From Flavivirga jejuensis (GTDB taxonomy: Bacteria; Bacteroidota; Bacteroidia; Flavobacteriales; Flavobacteriaceae), in the NCBI RefSeq assembly GCF_030540765.1, contig NZ_JAUOEL010000006.1, forward strand, positions 248,001-312,000: a DNA stretch of 64,000 bases. The letters run 5' to 3'. Made by a program: the position numbers and the translations under genes. Positions 8,493 through 17,031 of this stretch are shown piece after piece; position 1 is the stretch's first letter, and every line of letters starts with the position of its first letter. The notes under the pieces are model-generated. The model worked only from the letters and a program-made list of their open reading frames with translations, had not been told where the DNA came from and did no database searches.

Positions 8493-9182
8493 ATGAACAG
8501 ACTTACTAGAATAACAGCCATCCTAATTCAATTACAATCTAAAAAAGTAGTAACAGCTAAAGAGATTGCTGACAGGTTTGAAATTAGTTTACGAACTGTT
8601 TACAGAGATATTAAAACACTTCAAGAAGCAGGTGTACCAATCGGTTCAGAAAATGGGATCGGATATTTTATTGTTGATGGTTATTCCCTACCTCCAATAA
8701 TGATTACAGAAGAAGAAGCTAACGCATTAATCATTTCTGAAAAACTTATCTCCAATCAAGGTGATGCTTCGCTTATTAAAGATTTTAATTCTATACTGAT
8801 AAAGATCAAGTCCGTTCTAAGAGATTTTGAAAAAGAAAATGTAGCTAAATTAGAAAACAGGATAGTACCTTCTTATAAAAAAGAAATATTTGAAAGTAAT
8901 TGGTTATCAATAATTCAAAAAGCAATTACTAATACTAAAATTCTTGAGGTCACTTATCATTCAATTTATAAAAACGAACAAACATTAAGAGACATTGAAC
9001 CTTTAGGTATTTACTACACAGATAAGGCTTGGATTATGGTAGCGCATTGTAGGCTAAGAAATGAAATAAGAGAATTCCGATTAGATAGAATTTTAAAAAT
9101 AAATGTGGCCTCTCAAACCTTTGATTATCAAAAAGATTTCTCTCTCTCTAAATATTTTAGCCAATTAACAGACCCTAGTTGA
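8493..9182 (+). CDS. YafY-family WYL-domain transcriptional regulator
   Basis: 229 aa. The N-terminal winged HTH (residues 1-60: RLTRITAILIQLQSKKVVTA, then KEIADRFEISLRTVYRDIKT) is HTH_11 type. A linker and a WYL domain (about 135-210, with the YHSIYKNEQTLRDIEPLGIYY and WIMVAHCRLRNEIREFRLDRI regions) bind an unknown ligand. It is on the short side because the C-terminal WCX extension is missing or truncated. Such proteins usually act on a nearby operon. Candidates are the upstream methyltransferase or the downstream AlkC gene, but no operator can be assigned. Confidence 0.88.
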   Translation: MNRLTRITAILIQLQSKKVVTAKEIADRFEISLRTVYRDIKTLQEAGVPIGSENGIGYFIVDGYSLPPIMITEEEANALIISEKLISNQGDASLIKDFNSILIKIKSVLRDFEKENVAKLENRIVPSYKKEIFESNWLSIIQKAITNTKILEVTYHSIYKNEQTLRDIEPLGIYYTDKAWIMVAHCRLRNEIREFRLDRILKINVASQTFDYQKDFSLSKYFSQLTDPS

Positions 9183-9539
9183 CATAAGGTTGTCACTCTC
9201 CTATTTTATTTTTGTTTTATTATTAACCTGAGTTCAATGTAAGGATCATAGATAAAAGTCAATAAATATGCTAGATTCAACTTATAATTATTATAGACTA
9301 GCTAGCTAGTTTATGATAATTTAAGGAAGAAGATGGTATGTTTATTGGTTTTTAGCTTGAAACTAATAAATTTGAATATGTTTCTGATATCTAAAATTCA
9401 CTTTATTAAGATAAACATCTCACAAACAGTATTTTACAAAAACAACCTTATTAACTTACGTCGAACTCAGGTTATTAACCTATAAAATAAGTAAATGGGA
9501 CATAACTAACGAAATACTAATTATTAAAAGGGTATAAAA
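9183..9539. other. Intergenic region occupied by an inverted-repeat element
   Basis: 357 bp without a gene. Most of it (9225-9473) is bounded by imperfect inverted repeats described separately. The remaining 66 bp upstream of 9540 should hold the promoter of the repair gene. Confidence 0.55.
9225..9473. repeat. Inverted-repeat-bounded element (MITE-like), about 249 bp
   Basis: The left end AACCTGAGTTC plus AATGTAAG (9225-9243) is the reverse complement of the right end CTTACGTCGAACTCAGGTT (9455-9473) at 17 of 19 positions. The inside is non-coding and includes the palindromic run CTAGCTAGCTAG (9298-9309) and a copy of the repeat found at the left edge of the window. No transposase. Confidence 0.55.
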
Positions 9540-10649
9540 ATGGCAGAATTATTTAAAAACATATATAATACAAAATTCTTTGATCGCTTTGTTACTTCTG
9601 TAAATGAAGTTATTCCAGATTTCAACAAAGTATCTTTCTTAAAAGAAATATATGATACTGAATGGGAAAACAGAGAGCTAAAACAACGTATGCGACATAT
9701 TACTCAAGTGCTTAAAAAGCATCTATTTGATGATTTTAACACCAATGTCGAAACACTATTAAAACTCATCCCTGTATTAGAAAAAAACGGATTCAAACCA
9801 GATAATTTAGAATTTATTTTCTTTCCCGATTTTATAGAAATTTATGGTTTAGAGCATTACGATAAATCCATAAAAGCTTTTGAAGTAATTACACAATTTG
9901 TAAGTTGTGAATTTGCCGTTAGACCTTTTATAATAAAATACCAAGATAGCACAATAAAGCAAATGTTGCTTTGGGCAAACCATAAACACAGTTCTGTTAG
10001 ACGATTAGCTACAGAAGGCTGTAGACCAAGACTTCCCTGGGCTATGGCTATTCCATCATTAAAGGAAGCCCCTGCTCCTATTATTCCTATTCTTGAAAAA
10101 TTAAAAAACGACCCGTCTGAATATGTACGAAGAAGTGTCGCAAACAATTTAAATGATATCTCTAAAGATAATCCTGAAACTGTTATAAGACTTGTTAAAA
10201 AATGGCAAGGTACAAGTAAAGAGACCGATTGGTTAATTAAACATGCATGCAGGACACTTTTAAAACAAGGAAATACAGAAGTGATGACATTATTTGGTTT
10301 TGGAGCCATCGATAAAATAAAAGTAAACGATTTTAAAATATTGACACCAAAAGTTAAAATTGGAGACTTTGTCGAATTCTCATTAAACCTCCTTAATACC
10401 AGTAATCATACCTCTAAAATCCGATTAGAATATGGGCTTTATTACCAAAAAGCAAATGGTTCTTTATCCAAAAAAGTATTTAAAATAAGTGAAAAAGACT
10501 ATCCTAAAAACTCGACTACAAGCATTAACAGAAAACAATCGTTTAAAGTAATCACAACACGTAAATTTCATGTTGGAAAACATCAAATTTCCATCATTAT
10601 AAATGGGAAAGAATTGAACGATATATTAGATTTTGAACTTGTTTATTAA
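9540..10649 (+). CDS. AlkC-type DNA alkylation repair glycosylase (HEAT repeats plus Ig-like domain)
   Basis: 369 aa. Residues 1-255 are an all-helical HEAT-like array of the AlkC/AlkD superfamily. The conserved segment SVRRLATEGCRPRLPWAMAI (near 150) and the block YVRRSVANNLNDISKDNPE (near 200) line the DNA-binding face. Residues about 260-369 are beta-rich (ILTPKVKIGDFVEFSLNLLN ... RKFHVGKHQISIIINGKEL) and fit the C-terminal Ig-like domain known in a subset of AlkC proteins. AlkC enzymes excise cationic N3-alkylated bases (3mA, 3mC) without base flipping. Starts at ATG shortly after a repeat element. Apparently monocistronic. Confidence 0.82.
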   Translation: MAELFKNIYNTKFFDRFVTSVNEVIPDFNKVSFLKEIYDTEWENRELKQRMRHITQVLKKHLFDDFNTNVETLLKLIPVLEKNGFKPDNLEFIFFPDFIEIYGLEHYDKSIKAFEVITQFVSCEFAVRPFIIKYQDSTIKQMLLWANHKHSSVRRLATEGCRPRLPWAMAIPSLKEAPAPIIPILEKLKNDPSEYVRRSVANNLNDISKDNPETVIRLVKKWQGTSKETDWLIKHACRTLLKQGNTEVMTLFGFGAIDKIKVNDFKILTPKVKIGDFVEFSLNLLNTSNHTSKIRLEYGLYYQKANGSLSKKVFKISEKDYPKNSTTSINRKQSFKVITTRKFHVGKHQISIIINGKELNDILDFELVY

Positions 10650-10807
10650 GAATAAGATAATTGTTTTCAGACTACTTGCTATTTTACAATTCTTCTTATT
10701 GAAATAATTTTCTTACCAACAACCTGTTTTTTTGTAATCAACAAATAAATAAGAGCTTTTTATGTGAAAAATATAAATTGTTTTTATTACTAACAATTAT
10801 AAATTTT

Positions 10808-11989
10808 ATGGTCAATGAAACAGTAAAAACAAATTGGTTTACAGAAAATATAAATTATATCATTTTAGGGGTAATTATATTAATAATGTTATGTTTTTTA
10901 ATATTTATAATCTATAAATCTAAAAAGGACAATCAAGAAATTTATAAACTATTATCCCTTTATTATAATAAACATTCTTTTTTAATAATTTTTCTAATTC
11001 CAATTTTAACTTTAATAGCATTTTCATATTTAGATTTAAATGAAGAAATAAAAAAATACTTATCAACTTTAAGCTTCTCTATTGTTGGTATTGGTGTTTT
11101 TTCGGGAATATTAAAATATATAAACTCTTTATATTTTGTAAAAACACACATAAAAAAAATTATTTTATCTGCCGATTTCAAAAAAATAATTAATGAACAA
11201 TTTGAATCTTTTGTTTTTTCTGATAAATTTTTAACAAGTCTTGACGATGACCAGCTCAAAAACAACTGGAAAAATATTACATATTTTAAATACAAAATTA
11301 AATTTCCTGTTTTATGGGAGAAAATGAACTTAAAATCTCAATTAGATAATTACTTTTTTAATAATAATAATTTAGAATATTATTATCGTGGTTTTAGGGT
11401 ATATTACGATGTAAAACTACTAGACAACAATATCATTAAATTTACTGAAACTACAGATTTTACAATAGTTTCAAATAAGAAAGGAAAAATCGAATTAAAA
11501 TTCTGGGTTGATTCAATTGAAGAAGATAATAATGAAATAAAAACCCAAATTGATAAGGATTTAACAGTAATCGATGGAAAAAGTTTAAATGATTTAATTA
11601 AAGAAAATGGAGAAGAGCCATATGAAATACCAGATAAATCAAAATTTGATAATAAAACAAGTAAATATAAAAAAGACATTATTATTCCATTAAATGGTAA
11701 AAACGAATATCAAGTAGAAAAGGTAATAACTATGACACAAAAATATGATATAGACAGGTCTATTTCTTTTTCAAGTAGCAAAATAATTGATGACATATTT
11801 ATTAATGTTACATGCTGTGATAAAGTTAAAGTATTTTTCCATGAGTTATATAAAAATGAATTTAGACCAGATAACATTAATATTGAAGGATTAGCTTTAA
11901 AAAACAAAAAAATAATAATGCCTGGAGAAGTTTTCATATTATTTGTAGACAAAATAGAACAAGAAATCGACGAAATACATAAAAATTAA
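10808..11989 (+). CDS. Uncharacterised membrane-anchored protein, AT-rich orphan
   Basis: I do not recognise this 393-aa protein. I place the start at the ATG at 10808 (MVNETVKTNWF) rather than the TTG at 10778. Three hydrophobic segments follow: YIILGVIILIMLCFLIFIIY (about 17-37), FLIIFLIPILTLIAFSYL (about 60-77) and LSFSIVGIGVFSGILKYI (about 88-105). A long soluble part then follows with alternating charged and beta-like stretches and no motif I can name. Base composition is clearly more AT-rich than the neighbours, with long A runs and Lys/Asn/Ile-rich codons, which suggests horizontal acquisition. The three-helix anchor plus soluble domain layout recalls some phage-defence or signalling proteins, but nothing specific supports that. 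Confidence 0.6.
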   Translation: MVNETVKTNWFTENINYIILGVIILIMLCFLIFIIYKSKKDNQEIYKLLSLYYNKHSFLIIFLIPILTLIAFSYLDLNEEIKKYLSTLSFSIVGIGVFSGILKYINSLYFVKTHIKKIILSADFKKIINEQFESFVFSDKFLTSLDDDQLKNNWKNITYFKYKIKFPVLWEKMNLKSQLDNYFFNNNNLEYYYRGFRVYYDVKLLDNNIIKFTETTDFTIVSNKKGKIELKFWVDSIEEDNNEIKTQIDKDLTVIDGKSLNDLIKENGEEPYEIPDKSKFDNKTSKYKKDIIIPLNGKNEYQVEKVITMTQKYDIDRSISFSSSKIIDDIFINVTCCDKVKVFFHELYKNEFRPDNINIEGLALKNKKIIMPGEVFILFVDKIEQEIDEIHKN

Positions 11990-12173
11990 GCGTTTTTTAA
12001 CTATATTAGTGTAATCATTATACTAAATTGATAGACTTAATATATAAAACCAATAAGTTATGAATGGAAAAACAGGAGTTTAAGCTCGAACATATTATAT
12101 CAAACTCAAAATAGTTACAGCCTCACTTTGAACCAGTGTTAATCTAATAAATATAACCTTCAAAAGGTTAGTT

Positions 12174-15104
12174 TTAGTTTACACGAATCAATGCTTCTCT
12201 TAAAATAGAAATAGGATGTTTTGCTTCTCGCTGGGTGCCATCTTTTATCTGATGCCTGCAACTGGTTCCGTTTGCAGAAATAAGAACATCTTTTGATGCT
12301 TTTCTAACAGCAGGAAACAAGGTTTGTTCCCCTACTTGCATACTTACCTCATAATGTTCTTTTTCGTAACCAAAACTACCAGCCATACCACAGCAACCGC
12401 TTGGTATGATAGCCACTTTATAATTTCTAGGCAGGTTTAATACCGAAAAACTAGACAATTGATTGCTCATTGCCTTCTGGTGGCAATGTCCGTGAAACTT
12501 GATTGTCTTTTCCTGTAACGTAAATTGTTCTTGCGTTATATTTCCCAATGTTATTTCTTGCTGAATAAATTCCTCTATTAAAAAAGTATGTTTAGCAATC
12601 TTCTCTGCAGACACTTTATCGTCTGCTAATTTTAAATATTCATCTTTAAGAGTTAAAATGGCTGATGGTTCTATGCCAATTAACGGGGTCTCTTCTGAAA
12701 TTTTATTCTTAAAGGTTTCAATATTTTTATTCGCCAGATTTTTGGCTTGCTCTAACAAACCTTTAGATAGGAACGCACGACCAGATTCGGAATTATCAAT
12801 TATTTCTACAAAGTAATTTAAACCTTTTAAAAGTTCCAAGGCATCCTTACCCACTTGTGCATCTAAATGATTAGTAAATTCATCATTAAACAAATACACT
12901 TTTTTAATATAATGACCTTTATTTCTTATTATTTTAAAGTTGTCATAATAGGTGCTCAAGCTAACTTTCGAAATTAAAGGCAAACGTCTTTCTTTAGCTA
13001 CTCCAAAAGATTTTTTTAAGATGGATGCTGTTATTCTGTTAGAAAACACAAAATTAGCAAGCCCAGGCAACTTACCACCCCACCTGTTTAACTTATTGTT
13101 ATAAGCAAACAATTTTGTTCGTAACGATACGCCATTCACTTTCTGGTATTGATATTGAAATTCTGCTTTTAAACTTGCTACATCTACACTACTAGGACAT
13201 TCGCTAGCACAAGCTTTACAGCTTAAACATAAATCGAAAACTGTTTTTAATTCTTTATGATCAAACTTATTCGCTTTATCCGAATTCGTTAAAAATTCAC
13301 GCAATGCATTCGCTCTTGCTCGGGTTGTATCCTTTTCATTTCTGGTAGCCCGATAACTCGGACACATGGTGCCTCCAAATTCAGGAAGCTTTCTACAATC
13401 CCCAGAACCATTGCATTTTTCAGCTTCACGTAATATGCCTTGAGATTTAGAAAAATCAATCAGCGTTTCTATTTCTGGTTCTTCTCTATTAGGAACATAA
13501 CGCAATGATGCATCCATTGGAAACGGATCAATTATCTTATCAGGGTTAAAAATGGCATCAGGATCGAACGCCTTTTTTATTTGTTTTAATATGTTATAAT
13601 TTTTATCTCCAATCATCATGGCTATAAACTCAGAACGCACTATACCATCACCATGCTCACCACTCATAGACCCTTTATAGGTCTTTACCAAATGTGCTAC
13701 ATCGGTTGTTATTTTTCTAAATAACGCAACATCTGTTTGTTTTTTTAAATCTAAAATGGGACGTAAATGAATTTCACCCGCGCCAGCATGCGCATAGTAA
13801 ATAGCTTCTTGATTATAACCTGCCATGAGTTTTTCAAAATCCATGATATAATTAGCTAAATCTGGTAAGGCGACTGCTGTATCTTCAATACAGGCAACTC
13901 CTTTTTTATCACCAATTATATTTCCTAAAAGCCCCAAGCCTGCACTTCGTAGGTTATTTGCCTTGTCAATATCTGCTCCTTTAAGAATTGGGTATGCATA
14001 GCTTAATCCAGAAGAGATCAAGTCTTCTAGTAAGTTTTCAGCTAAAGTTTCAACCTCCTTTTTATTATTCGCTCGAACTTCGCACATTAAAATAGCCTTG
14101 GGATCCCCCTCTATAAATCGTCTGTTTTCTTGTTGTGTTTTATTATGTTTTGTACAATCCAAAATGGTTTTATCCATCATTTCGCAGGTATACAAATTGT
14201 GTTTCATAACAGGTTCTACGGCTTTTAAGCAATTTTCTATGCTATCAAAATGTGCCGCAACCATAACACCTTCTTCTGGTGGAAGTTTGTCTAATTTTAA
14301 AGTAATTTGTGTAGTAAATGCCAAGGTACCTTCACTTCCAGAAAGCAGCTTACACATGTTGAATGTATCTGAAGTATCTGTAAATACATCAGACTTTATT
14401 AATTCATCTATAGCATACCCTGTATTTCTTCGGTGAATTTCTGGTTTTGGAAACTTATCTTTTATTTCTTTTTGAACAGCTTCTGATGCAAGTTCATTAT
14501 ATATCGTTTTATAAATTTGACCTTCTAATGAATTCTTTTTTGTTTTATTAATAAATTCATCTGAAGACAGTGCTCCGAAAATAACATCACTCCCATCACT
14601 TAAAACAGTTTGTAGTTCTAGAACCTTATCACGGGTTACACCATATTGTATGGACGTGGTTCCTGAAGAATTATTACCAACCATACCCCCTATCATACAT
14701 CTGTTTGACGTAGACGTATTGGGTCCAAAAAACAACCCTAAAGGTCTTAAATAATTATTTAATTTATCCCGCACAACGCCTGGTTGCATGGTAACTGTTT
14801 GTTCTTTTTTATTAACATTTAAAATCGCTGTAAAATATTTAGATACGTCTACCACAATCCCCTTACCAACGCATTGCCCTGCTAATGACGTCCCTGCTGT
14901 TCTTGGTATTAAAGAGGTTTTATGCCTTTTAGCAAACGCAATTAATAGTTTTATATCTTCTTTATTTTTAGGATATGCAACAGCCAATGGTAAAATTCTA
15001 TAAACTGAAGCGTCTGTGGCATATATTGATTTTATTAAATCATCATAATACAATTCGCCAAAAAGTTTATCTTTTAATACCTGCAAATGTGGAGTTAACC
15101 CCAT
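12174..15104 (-). CDS. FAD-linked oxidase fused to Fe-S (CCG) domains; D-lactate/D-2-hydroxyglutarate dehydrogenase-like
   Basis: 976 aa. An FAD-binding PCMH domain (about 30-210, with PRTAGTSLAGQCVGKGIVVD and MIGGMVGNNSSGT) is followed by an FAD-oxidase C-terminal domain (about 230-490, with YYAHAGAGEIHLRP and GSMSGEHGDG). Residues about 570-640 hold a ferredoxin-like cluster segment (CNGSGDC, CLSCKACASECP), and the C-terminal third carries CCG-type cysteines (GHCHQKAM, SGCCGMAGSFGYE). This one-chain layout matches the YdiJ-type D-2-hydroxyacid dehydrogenases, which pass electrons from a 2-hydroxyacid to the quinone pool. The substrate is not decidable here. Monocistronic, divergent from the small barrel gene at 15253. 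Confidence 0.9.
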   Translation of the reverse strand: MGLTPHLQVLKDKLFGELYYDDLIKSIYATDASVYRILPLAVAYPKNKEDIKLLIAFAKRHKTSLIPRTAGTSLAGQCVGKGIVVDVSKYFTAILNVNKKEQTVTMQPGVVRDKLNNYLRPLGLFFGPNTSTSNRCMIGGMVGNNSSGTTSIQYGVTRDKVLELQTVLSDGSDVIFGALSSDEFINKTKKNSLEGQIYKTIYNELASEAVQKEIKDKFPKPEIHRRNTGYAIDELIKSDVFTDTSDTFNMCKLLSGSEGTLAFTTQITLKLDKLPPEEGVMVAAHFDSIENCLKAVEPVMKHNLYTCEMMDKTILDCTKHNKTQQENRRFIEGDPKAILMCEVRANNKKEVETLAENLLEDLISSGLSYAYPILKGADIDKANNLRSAGLGLLGNIIGDKKGVACIEDTAVALPDLANYIMDFEKLMAGYNQEAIYYAHAGAGEIHLRPILDLKKQTDVALFRKITTDVAHLVKTYKGSMSGEHGDGIVRSEFIAMMIGDKNYNILKQIKKAFDPDAIFNPDKIIDPFPMDASLRYVPNREEPEIETLIDFSKSQGILREAEKCNGSGDCRKLPEFGGTMCPSYRATRNEKDTTRARANALREFLTNSDKANKFDHKELKTVFDLCLSCKACASECPSSVDVASLKAEFQYQYQKVNGVSLRTKLFAYNNKLNRWGGKLPGLANFVFSNRITASILKKSFGVAKERRLPLISKVSLSTYYDNFKIIRNKGHYIKKVYLFNDEFTNHLDAQVGKDALELLKGLNYFVEIIDNSESGRAFLSKGLLEQAKNLANKNIETFKNKISEETPLIGIEPSAILTLKDEYLKLADDKVSAEKIAKHTFLIEEFIQQEITLGNITQEQFTLQEKTIKFHGHCHQKAMSNQLSSFSVLNLPRNYKVAIIPSGCCGMAGSFGYEKEHYEVSMQVGEQTLFPAVRKASKDVLISANGTSCRHQIKDGTQREAKHPISILREALIRVN

Positions 15105-15252
15105 AGTTTAATAAATATGTTTATAAGTCTAAAAAGATGCTAAATATAAATACAATTTTGTCGTTATTTTTGTTTCACTAAATTTAATATGTTCAAATAA
15201 TCTTTTTTACTAAAAAGATCGTATATCATTAATCAAATAAAACTTTAAACTT

Positions 15253-15744
15253 ATGAAAAAATTATTTTTATTATCAATTACTATTTTAGCTTTTACTTTT
15301 GCTTCAAGCGCTCAAAGTATTGCCGAAAATGCTATTGGGTTAAGATTAGGTGATAGTGATGGCTTTGGAGCCGAAGTATCTTATCAACGTGGCCTCGGAG
15401 ATAATAACAGATTAGAATTTGATTTAGGTTGGAGAAACGGAGACAATTTTGATGGGTTTAAACTTGCTGGATTGTATCAATGGATATTTCCTTTAGATGG
15501 TTCTTTTAATTGGTATACTGGTGCTGGTGGTGGTATTGGTTCTTATAGCTTTGAGGTTCCTGGAGGAAGAGATGTTTCTGATACTTTTATATTTTTAGCT
15601 GGTAATATCGGTATTGAGTATAATTTTGAAATTCCATTATTAATATCATTAGATTTTAGACCAGAAATTGGTTTTGGAGATGATGCTTATGACAATAATG
15701 ATTTAGATTTTGATATTGCTTTAGGAATTCGTTACCAATTCTAA
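15253..15744 (+). CDS. Small secreted/outer-membrane beta-barrel-like protein
   Basis: 163 aa with a clear Sec signal peptide (MKKLFLLSITILAFTFASSA, cleavage before QS). The mature part has amphipathic beta strands rich in Gly, Asp and aromatic residues (AIGLRLGDSDGFGAEVSYQR, FDLGWRNGDNFDGFKLAGLY, WYTGAGGGIGSYSFEV) and ends IALGIRYQF. A terminal Phe on the last strand is typical of outer-membrane barrels. Probably 6-8 strands. No function can be assigned. A strong bidirectional terminator follows. Confidence 0.75.
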   Translation: MKKLFLLSITILAFTFASSAQSIAENAIGLRLGDSDGFGAEVSYQRGLGDNNRLEFDLGWRNGDNFDGFKLAGLYQWIFPLDGSFNWYTGAGGGIGSYSFEVPGGRDVSDTFIFLAGNIGIEYNFEIPLLISLDFRPEIGFGDDAYDNNDLDFDIALGIRYQF

Positions 15745-15769
15745 TTTTAAAGTAGATAAAATTATATAT

Positions 15770-15797
15770 AAAAAAGCACCATTTAGGTGCTTTTTTT
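15770..15797. terminator. Bidirectional Rho-independent terminator
   Basis: A perfect 11-bp stem, AAAAAAGCACC, loop ATTTA, then GGTGCTTTTTT, with T runs on both strands. It sits between the convergent barrel gene (ending 15744) and bshA (ending 15802) and serves both. Confidence 0.92.
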
Positions 15798-15801
15798 ATT
15801 T

Positions 15802-16938
15802 TTACAACACGAGGCATTTAGCCAGAGTATCTTCATAAATAGCTTCATACTGTGGTACAATAGCATGTAAATCAAATTTTAAAGATTCTTTTCTGGCATT
15901 ATCTTTAAAAGTCTGCAAACGCTTTTCATCACTTAAAATATATAGCGCATTTTTAGTCATATCATCTACATCACCAGCATCACTTAAAAATCCAGAAACG
16001 TCATGCTTGTTTACTTCTGGTATCCCGCCTGTATTACTTGATATAACAGGAACACCAGATGCCATTGCTTCTAACGCCGCTAATCCAAAACTCTCGGTTT
16101 GGGAAGGCAGCAAAAACAAATCGCTAAAACATAATATTTTATCTATTTCGTTACTTTTTCCAAAGAAAATAACTTTATCTAGTATGCCTAATTCCTGGCA
16201 ACGAAGTTCTATCTTTTCCCGCTCTGGTCCTTCTCCTACAAGCATAAGTTTCGCGGGCATTTCTTTTTGAATATTATAAAAAACTGAAATCACATCTTGA
16301 GCACGTTTTACAGGACGTAAATTACTAATATGTGTAATGATTCTCTCATTATCATTCGCCATCATTCCCCGTTGGCAATCTGTATAACTATGATTATATT
16401 TATCTAAATCAATAAAATTTGGTACGACATGAATATCATTTTTAATATCAAATAATCGTAAGGTATCATCTTTTAAACTTTGCGATACTGCTGTTACTGC
16501 ATCCGATTTATTAATACTGAATGTTACCGCTGGTTTATAAAAAGGGTGACTTCCTACAAGTGTGATATCGGTACCATGTAGTGTAGTAACTATTGGTACA
16601 TAAATACCTTCTTCCTGCAACATTTTTTTAGCCATATAAGCTGCATAAGCATGCGGAATGGCATAATGCACATGAAGGACTTCTATTTTATGAAGCTTCA
16701 CCATATCTACTAATTTGCTAGATAATGCCAACTCGTACGGTTGATAATGAAACAATGGGTATTCTGGAACATTTACTTCATGGTAATGCACATTATTACT
16801 TAACAACTCCAGGCGTACAGGTTGGTTATATGTTATAAAATGGATTTCGTGTCCTCGTTTAGATAATTCTAAACCAAGTTCTGTAGCAACAACACCACTC
16901 CCTCCAAATGTTGGATAGCAAACAATTCCTATTTTCAT
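15802..16938 (-). CDS. bshA: N-acetyl-alpha-D-glucosaminyl L-malate synthase (bacillithiol biosynthesis)
   Basis: 378 aa GT4-family retaining glycosyltransferase with two Rossmann folds. The N-terminus KIGIVCYPTFGGSGVVATEL is the BshA hallmark, where the GGSGVVA loop contacts UDP-GlcNAc. HGTDITLVGSHP (about 124-135) and the C-terminal TESFGLAALEAMASGVPVIS region hold the donor-site E-x7-E-type motif. The enzyme joins UDP-GlcNAc and L-malate in the first step of bacillithiol, the low-molecular-weight thiol of many Bacteroidota. Its neighbour is the GH3-serine hydrolase gene upstream on the same strand (93-bp gap), a pairing I have seen in flavobacterial genomes. Confidence 0.95.
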   Translation of the reverse strand: MKIGIVCYPTFGGSGVVATELGLELSKRGHEIHFITYNQPVRLELLSNNVHYHEVNVPEYPLFHYQPYELALSSKLVDMVKLHKIEVLHVHYAIPHAYAAYMAKKMLQEEGIYVPIVTTLHGTDITLVGSHPFYKPAVTFSINKSDAVTAVSQSLKDDTLRLFDIKNDIHVVPNFIDLDKYNHSYTDCQRGMMANDNERIITHISNLRPVKRAQDVISVFYNIQKEMPAKLMLVGEGPEREKIELRCQELGILDKVIFFGKSNEIDKILCFSDLFLLPSQTESFGLAALEAMASGVPVISSNTGGIPEVNKHDVSGFLSDAGDVDDMTKNALYILSDEKRLQTFKDNARKESLKFDLHAIVPQYEAIYEDTLAKCLVL

Positions 16939-17031
16939 TGAGTCTCTATTTTTTCATTCCCACAAAAGTGGGAATCTAACTTTTGTTAATCTTAATTTTA
17001 TACTTATCAAGAGTTTAAAAACTTTGCAAGG

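Noticed and set aside
9298-9309. CTAGCTAGCTAG palindrome as a possible operator
   Set aside because: Tandem CTAG inside a repeat-derived element. It sits over 200 bp from the next start codon and has no partner site.
12157-12171. Hairpin AACCTT-CAA-AAGGTT downstream of the FAD/Fe-S dehydrogenase
   Set aside because: Only 6 bp with a 3-base loop and no T tract on the gene's strand, so not a credible terminator.
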